From: Blastocatellia bacterium
GTDB taxonomy: Bacteria > Acidobacteriota > Blastocatellia > Pyrinomonadales > Pyrinomonadaceae
Direction: 5' to 3'
Length of the DNA: 10,365 nt
Assembly (NCBI GenBank): GCA_003175865.1
Contig: PSRF01000054.1
Span: forward strand, 1 to 10,365
Position numbers and translations under genes: made by a program. Under the pieces are notes generated by a model. That model was not told the origin of the DNA. It did no database searches and saw only the letters and a list, made by a program, of their open reading frames with translations. Positions 5,737 to 10,365 of the stretch are shown one piece after another. Positions within the stretch are counted from its first letter, which is position 1. Each line of letters begins with the position of its first letter.

Positions 5737-7854
5737 TTGACCTCCTGCCCCAAACTTATGATCTTTTATCTATTGATCTTTCTCCCTCTTCAATTATGCG
5801 TTTTTACCACTCGCATTGCCCTCCTCGTGGATTCGGAGACTGCTATCAAACTACTGGTGGTAAGTATCGTTGTTGTGGCTCTTGTGTTTACCGCTCTGCG
5901 TTCATTTGTCTTTAAACCAAATTTCGGACTGCGCCGCCGTGCTCTTCAAGAGATCGAGGAACGACGAAAGACTGAAATGGCCTTACGTTTATCGGAAGAG
6001 AGATTCACAAAGGCATTTGAGGGTAGTCCACTTGGAATCTCCGTGACCCGAGTCTCCGATGGCAAGTATCTGGAAGTTAACAAGGCTATGGCTGAAGCGA
6101 CTGGATACTCCCGGCAAGAGCTATTGCGTAGCTCGACGCTGGAGCTTGGAGTATGGGTTGATTCTGACTCACGCGAGCGTCTCTTCGCCGAATTAGAGAA
6201 ACGGGGAGCGCTCAACGATTATCCATCGATATTTAAACGGAAAGATGGGACTACGGTACATGCGCTGCTCTCTGCCGACATAATTGAAATCGGCGGCGAA
6301 AAATGTTGTCTGGCGGTGATTCAGGACGTTACTGAACGTCATCACATGGAAGAGCGTCTTAAGGCGAGCGAATCCTTGCTTAGAGTATTCATTAAGCACA
6401 CGCCCGCAGCAATCGCGATGTTTGATAAGGAAATGCGCTATTTGCAGGTGAGTGATCGTTTTCTCGCCGATTATGGACTCGAAGGGCAAAACGTCATTGG
6501 CAAGAATCATTACGAGGTCTTCCCAGATTTGCTGGAGCGCTGGAAGGAAGTGCATAGCAGAGTATTGGCTGGCGCCCACGAGAGTTGTGCCGAAGATCCC
6601 TTCATCACAGTGGATGGCTCGACTGGTTGGATTCAGTGGGAAAGCTTGCCGTGGCGTAAACCCGGCGGAGAAATTGGCGGGCTAATTCTGCTGACACAGT
6701 TAATCACTGACCGCAAACGGGCAGAGCAGCTCTTGCAAGCGTCTGAAAGAAAATTCTCTGTTGCGTTCAATTCAAATCCCGTGATGACCTCGATCTCGCG
6801 AATCGAAGATGGTGAGTTGCTGGCAGTCAACGATAGCTTCGTTAGTACAACGGGTTACTCTCGTCAAGAGGCCATCGGAACTAACGCACTTGCCCTTGGT
6901 CTTTGGTCTGATCCGGCAGAACGTCTTGTCATCATGGAACTACTCGAGCGAGATGGGAGTGTGAGAAATCAAGAAACACATTTACGCATGAAGTCGGGCG
7001 AGCCGCGAGTCATGATGTTATCGATCGAGTCGATTGAAATTGACGGTCATCCGTGTTTGCTGCATGCCGCTGTCGACATTACTGATCGACGCCGCGCAGA
7101 AGATAAAAATCGCGAGCTTCTTCATAATCTCGGGGAGCGTATCAAAGAGCTAACTGAGGCTGAAACCGCGCTGAGAAATTCCGAAGAGCGACTGCGCGCA
7201 CTCTCGGCGAGGATTAGCTCAACTCGCGAAGAAGAAGGCACAAGGATCGCGCGCGAAATTCACGACGAGTTGGGCGGAGCGCTCACCGGGTTGAAGTGGG
7301 ACCTCGAAGGTATTGCGTCTGGCTTGACTAACGCTAACGGCAGTCCCGAACTTTCAGAGGTACGTAACCGAATCCATTCAATGGCGGGTTTAATGGAGTC
7401 TACGATCAACATCGTGCGTCGCATCTCATCCGAACTGCGGCCGGGAGTTCTAGATGATCTCGGGTTAGTAGCCGCAATAGAATGGCAGGGCCAGCAGTTT
7501 CAAACGCGTACTGGCTTAAAAGTTCACTTTGATACCCCGCTAGACAGTGTTGAGCTGACCCGCGAAGTTGCGACTGCGGTGTTCCGAATTTTTCAGGAAG
7601 TGCTCACCAATGTGCTGCGTCACTCACAAGCTGAGAACATTTATGTGAACCTGCGTGAGGACGGCAAAAAAATCGAATTGAAAGTGCGCGACGACGGACG
7701 GGGAATTACAGAAAGTGAGCAACGAAATATTCGTTCTCTGGGCCTGCTTGGTATGAAAGAACGTGCGCTGCTCGTAGGCGGAGACGTTATTATAAAAGGT
7801 ACCAAAGGCAAGGGAACTACGGTCATTGTGCGGGTTCCTCTAAATGCCGGATAA
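5737..7854 (+). CDS. Membrane-bound triple-PAS sensor histidine kinase, NarL/DegS-type (HisKA_3)
   Basis: The 705-residue product has two hydrophobic segments (about 8-28 and 36-57) with a very short loop, so sensing is probably cytoplasmic or within the membrane. PAS domains follow at about 88-205, 212-330 and 336-452; the first and third share GYSRQE and LGxW motifs. A short coiled-coil linker (455-495) leads to the dimerisation/phosphoacceptor helix with REIHDELGGALTGLKWDLEG, His509 being the likely phosphorylated residue. The ATPase domain shows the N box around N625 (EVLTNVLRHS), the G1 box DDGRG (652-656) and GLLGMKERA (669-677). All key residues are present. It should autophosphorylate and pass phosphate to the response regulator starting nine bases later. 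The first codon at 5737 is TTG with a weak GAAG upstream; ATG at 5758 (residue 8) is an equally possible start. An in-frame TAG at 5713 excludes longer forms. The signal is unknown. Confidence 0.93.
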   Translation: MTSCPKLMIFYLLIFLPLQLCVFTTRIALLVDSETAIKLLVVSIVVVALVFTALRSFVFKPNFGLRRRALQEIEERRKTEMALRLSEERFTKAFEGSPLGISVTRVSDGKYLEVNKAMAEATGYSRQELLRSSTLELGVWVDSDSRERLFAELEKRGALNDYPSIFKRKDGTTVHALLSADIIEIGGEKCCLAVIQDVTERHHMEERLKASESLLRVFIKHTPAAIAMFDKEMRYLQVSDRFLADYGLEGQNVIGKNHYEVFPDLLERWKEVHSRVLAGAHESCAEDPFITVDGSTGWIQWESLPWRKPGGEIGGLILLTQLITDRKRAEQLLQASERKFSVAFNSNPVMTSISRIEDGELLAVNDSFVSTTGYSRQEAIGTNALALGLWSDPAERLVIMELLERDGSVRNQETHLRMKSGEPRVMMLSIESIEIDGHPCLLHAAVDITDRRRAEDKNRELLHNLGERIKELTEAETALRNSEERLRALSARISSTREEEGTRIAREIHDELGGALTGLKWDLEGIASGLTNANGSPELSEVRNRIHSMAGLMESTINIVRRISSELRPGVLDDLGLVAAIEWQGQQFQTRTGLKVHFDTPLDSVELTREVATAVFRIFQEVLTNVLRHSQAENIYVNLREDGKKIELKVRDDGRGITESEQRNIRSLGLLGMKERALLVGGDVIIKGTKGKGTTVIVRVPLNAG

Positions 7855-7863
7855 ATTTCAGCA

Positions 7864-8487
7864 ATGCATCGAATACTCACAATCGACGATCACGAAGTGG
7901 TACGCGAAGGCGTGAAAGGAATATTCCCCACCGGAGTAGCTTACTTTGGAGAGGCCCGTTCAGGTGCAGAAGCGCTGGAAATGATTCGACAAAACGACTG
8001 GGACGTCGCGATTCTCGATATCTCACTAGGTGGGCGCAGCGGACTCGAAGTTCTCAAGGAGATTAAGGCACTTAAACCAAAACTTCCGGTCTTAGTTCTG
8101 AGTATGCACGCTGAAGATCAATATGCGATGCGAGCATTCAAGGCCGGCGCGGGTGGATATATCACCAAGGCTAGTTCGAGAGACGAGCTGCGTGAGGCCG
8201 TTCTGAAAGTAATTAATGGTGGCCGTTATGTTAGCGTCTCGATGGCCGAGCGAATGGTTGTCAATTTAGGAACTTCAGATAAACCGGCTCACGAAACTCT
8301 TTCCGATCGAGAATTGGAAGTTCTCTGTCTAATTGCTTCAGGACAGACAGTAGGTGAGATTGCCGAATCACTTTCACTAAGCGACAAGACGATTAGCACT
8401 TATCGGCGTCGCATCCTCGACAAAATGCAACTCCATACGAACGCGGAGCTAACTGCGTATGCGATTCGGAATCGCCTCGTGTATTAA
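7864..8487 (+). CDS. NarL/FixJ-family response regulator (REC + LuxR-type HTH)
   Basis: The 207-residue protein has a receiver domain (about 2-118) with the acidic pair D8-D9, phosphoacceptor D52 in AILDISLGG, S80 in place of the usual Thr/Ser switch and K102 in YITKASS. The output domain (about 144-205) is a LuxR/GerE helix-turn-helix: LSDRELEVLCLIASGQTVGEIAESLSLS is replaced here only in detail from the family pattern, with the recognition helix around SDKTISTYRRRIL. It is a DNA-binding transcription factor, activated by phosphorylation on D52. It begins nine bases after the kinase stop with little Shine-Dalgarno sequence (TTTCAGCA), suggesting translational coupling to the kinase. Its frame is the same as the kinase's, separated only by TAA and three codons. 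Its target genes cannot be told from sequence; autoregulation at the repeat before the kinase is one possibility. Confidence 0.95.
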   Translation: MHRILTIDDHEVVREGVKGIFPTGVAYFGEARSGAEALEMIRQNDWDVAILDISLGGRSGLEVLKEIKALKPKLPVLVLSMHAEDQYAMRAFKAGAGGYITKASSRDELREAVLKVINGGRYVSVSMAERMVVNLGTSDKPAHETLSDRELEVLCLIASGQTVGEIAESLSLSDKTISTYRRRILDKMQLHTNAELTAYAIRNRLVY

Positions 8488-8521
8488 TTGACCCTTGAAA
8501 ATCTGCACTTAATCAATCGCC

Positions 8522-10365
8522 TTAATCACCGGCTACATCAGAAGGAATTGGCGTGCCTTCAGCCTCTGCAGCCTTTGGCTTCTTCGCTCTGCGCCCAAAA
8601 AACGACGTGCGATCAAGAACATCTTCCTGGAAGCGCTCGAGATACAAGTAAATCACCGGCGTGATATACAAAGTTATGAACTGAGACACCACCAGGCCAC
8701 CAACTACAACAAGACCCAGCGGACGACGAGACGCGCCATCAGCACCAAAGCCAAGCGCAATTGGCAGTGCGCCAAAGACCGCAGCCAACGTCGTCATGAG
8801 TATCGGTCGAAAACGATCCATGCTCGCATCATGAATCGCCTGCACAGCACTCTCACCTGCATCGACACGCTGCCGTGCAAAGTCCACAATCATAATTCCG
8901 TTCTTCTTAACAATGCCCATCAACATAAACATGCCTACAAACGCATACAACGACGCTTCCTGACCAAACACAATCAGCGTCAGCAATCCACCAACCAGCG
9001 CGGTCGGCAATGTAGACAACACTGTTAATGGGTGCACATAGCTTTCGTAGAGAATGGCAAGAATCACGTACATCACAAATACAGCGAGTGCCATCAGGAA
9101 AGTAAGACTCGTGACAGTGCTGGAGAATGTCTGTGCCTCGCCAACCAACTCGGCCCGTACACTTGGTGGAACAACTTCCGCTGCAGATTTAGTGATGAAG
9201 TTTGTCGCATCGCCCAATGCCACCCCCGGTTTCAAATTGAAGAACAACGTCACACTCGTAAACTGATTCAAGTGACTGACTGTCTGTGGTCCAAGTGTTG
9301 TTTTCCAGGTGACAAGTTCTCCGAGTGGCACTAATCGTTGACCATCGTCAGAGCGAATGTACAAACGAGCCAGGTCTTCCGGGTTCGAGCGAGCCTGGTC
9401 TTCGATTTCCAGTATGACCTGATACTGATCCTCGGGTTTCTTAATCAGGTAGAGATAGTTTTGTGAATACGCGTTGCGAAGTAATGAAAGTATTCGCGCC
9501 TCGGACACGCCGTAAGTTTTTGCCTGATCGCGTTTGAGATCGATGTTGACATTCGGCGTGTTGTGATAATAGTCAGAGGAAACGGTTAGGAAGCCCGGAA
9601 AAGTCATGAGCTTTGCCAATAACTTTTGACTAACATCGTACACTTCACTTGGATTCGCACCCGAAACCGCAAACGCATACTGTCCCTGTTGCTGACTCGT
9701 TACACCGGTGCTGATCTGCAAAACAGGAAATGGACGCAAAAAGGTAAACACTCCCGGAATGCCATTCAGTTTACCCATCATCTCCGCAGTCACTACCTGG
9801 ATCGGTTTGCGTTGCTCCGGCGGTCTGATGAACGTGAACGTGATTCCCTGGTTTGAAGCGAGAAATCCGGTAGCCCCTGTCATGGTGAAGTCTGTGATTA
9901 CGTTCTCGTCCTGGTGAAGCGTTTGGTCCACACGGTTTTGTAACTCCCTCATCTGGGCCGGTGAAGAACCTTCACGTGCAATGAACGCGCCGAAGATCAC
10001 GCTACTGTCGCCCGGAGGCAGGAATGCCTTCGGCACGATGATGAAAAGTCCAATCGTTCCAGCCAAACACACGACCCAAATGACTAGAGAGATCCAGCGA
10101 TGTTTCAAAAACCACCAAAGCGATCCACCGTAAAGCGCCAGAACTCGTTTTTCAATCCCACCGATCACACGTTCCATCCACGTCTTACTTGAACCTTCGC
10201 CACGAGGTTTAAGTAGTCGAGCGCACATGAGCGGGGTCAACGTCAGTGAAACCAGACCAGAGGCAAAGATCGCAATCACGATCGTGATCGCAAACTCGCG
10301 AAAGATCCTTCCAACCAAGCCACTCATAAAGACGAGTGGAATGAAAACGGCAGCAAGTGAGATCG
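8522..10365 (-). CDS. RND (HAE1-type) efflux pump inner-membrane permease, MdtB/MdtC-like, C-terminal part (5' end cut by window edge)
   Basis: The minus-strand frame is open to the right edge, where it reads SLAAVFIPLVF before MSGLVGRIFREF, so the Met at 10327 is internal and about 430 N-terminal residues lie outside. About 613 residues are visible. They cover the stretch after TM4, the second porter/docking loop (with IDLKRDQAKTYGVS and YQVILEIEDQAR) and the last transmembrane group. GIVKKNGIMIVDFA (lysines at 8903-8908) and DRFRPILMTT carry the Lys and Arg equivalent to AcrB K940 and R971 of the proton relay; the paired TM4 aspartates are off-window. Such trimers export drugs or other amphiphiles by proton antiport with a membrane fusion protein and outer-membrane channel. 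NQFTSVTLFFNLKPGVALGDA resembles the MdtB/MdtC branch. The C-terminus ends in a charged tail (FGRRAKKPKAAEAEG onward). It converges on the response regulator gene with 34 bases between stops and no clear terminator. Confidence 0.95.
   Translation of the reverse strand, partial: ISLAAVFIPLVFMSGLVGRIFREFAITIVIAIFASGLVSLTLTPLMCARLLKPRGEGSSKTWMERVIGGIEKRVLALYGGSLWWFLKHRWISLVIWVVCLAGTIGLFIIVPKAFLPPGDSSVIFGAFIAREGSSPAQMRELQNRVDQTLHQDENVITDFTMTGATGFLASNQGITFTFIRPPEQRKPIQVVTAEMMGKLNGIPGVFTFLRPFPVLQISTGVTSQQQGQYAFAVSGANPSEVYDVSQKLLAKLMTFPGFLTVSSDYYHNTPNVNIDLKRDQAKTYGVSEARILSLLRNAYSQNYLYLIKKPEDQYQVILEIEDQARSNPEDLARLYIRSDDGQRLVPLGELVTWKTTLGPQTVSHLNQFTSVTLFFNLKPGVALGDATNFITKSAAEVVPPSVRAELVGEAQTFSSTVTSLTFLMALAVFVMYVILAILYESYVHPLTVLSTLPTALVGGLLTLIVFGQEASLYAFVGMFMLMGIVKKNGIMIVDFARQRVDAGESAVQAIHDASMDRFRPILMTTLAAVFGALPIALGFGADGASRRPLGLVVVGGLVVSQFITLYITPVIYLYLERFQEDVLDRTSFFGRRAKKPKAAEAEGTPIPSDVAGD

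Noticed and set aside
8488..8521. Possible bidirectional terminator between the convergent response regulator and RND genes
   Set aside because: The 34-base gap offers only a five-base ATTGA/TCAAT pairing with a long loop, too weak to annotate.
8831..9917. Plus-strand open frames opposite the RND pump
   Set aside because: They are antisense to a clearly conserved permease and carry no recognisable domains or ribosome binding sites.
8522..10327. Treating the Met at 10327 as the true start of the RND gene
   Set aside because: The frame continues to the window edge with typical RND sequence (AAVFIPLVF), and the family is about 1030-1050 residues long, so this Met is internal.
1..10365. CRISPR arrays, insertion sequences, tRNA or rRNA genes
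   Set aside because: No regularly spaced repeats, transposase motifs, terminal repeats or conserved RNA sequences were seen on either strand.

Overview
The window looks like a chromosome segment from an Acidobacteriota-type bacterium, with roughly half GC by eye. The main clue is a large minus-strand TonB-dependent receptor of the Oar-like type: a carboxypeptidase-regulatory-like N-terminal domain, then PLNGRN, YQLDGGNN and VVNVITKSGTNQFHG motifs, a style greatly expanded in Acidobacteriota. The periplasm-exporting genes (TonB receptor, RND pump, signal peptides) indicate a diderm cell. The assignment to phylum is inference from protein style, not from a marker gene.

Layout. (1) Positions 1-2543, minus strand: the TonB-dependent receptor, running off the left edge and open over 847 codons. 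(2) Positions 2544-2966: a 423-base divergent intergenic region carrying two near-identical FadR-type palindromes (TGGTNNGACCA), an AT-rich 9+9 dyad, and candidate promoters in both directions. (3) Positions 2967-3668, plus strand: a FadR-subfamily GntR regulator with an FCD domain, whose start codon lies inside one of the palindromes. (4) Positions 3819-5498, plus strand: an exported glycoside hydrolase family 28 (pectinase/polygalacturonase-like) enzyme. (5) Positions 5737-7854 and 7864-8487, plus strand: a NarL-type two-component system, a triple-PAS membrane histidine kinase followed 9 bases later by a REC-LuxR response regulator. (6) Positions 8522-10365, minus strand, convergent with the two-component system: the C-terminal part of an RND efflux pump of the MdtB/MdtC-like type, running off the right edge.

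How the genes may work together. Genes 1, 3 and 4 make a plausible small pectin-utilisation locus: an exported GH28 enzyme cuts pectic polymer, the outer-membrane receptor could take up the products, and the GntR/FCD regulator (a subfamily that includes the hexuronate regulators UxuR and ExuR) could sense a breakdown product and control the divergent promoters through the palindromes. No SusD-like protein is present in the window. The two-component pair is a probable operon with no visible link to pectin. The RND pump is separate and convergent. No mobile elements, CRISPR arrays, tRNA or rRNA genes were seen. The most interesting unexplained structure is regulatory: the paired palindromes with one overlapping the regulator's own initiation codon.
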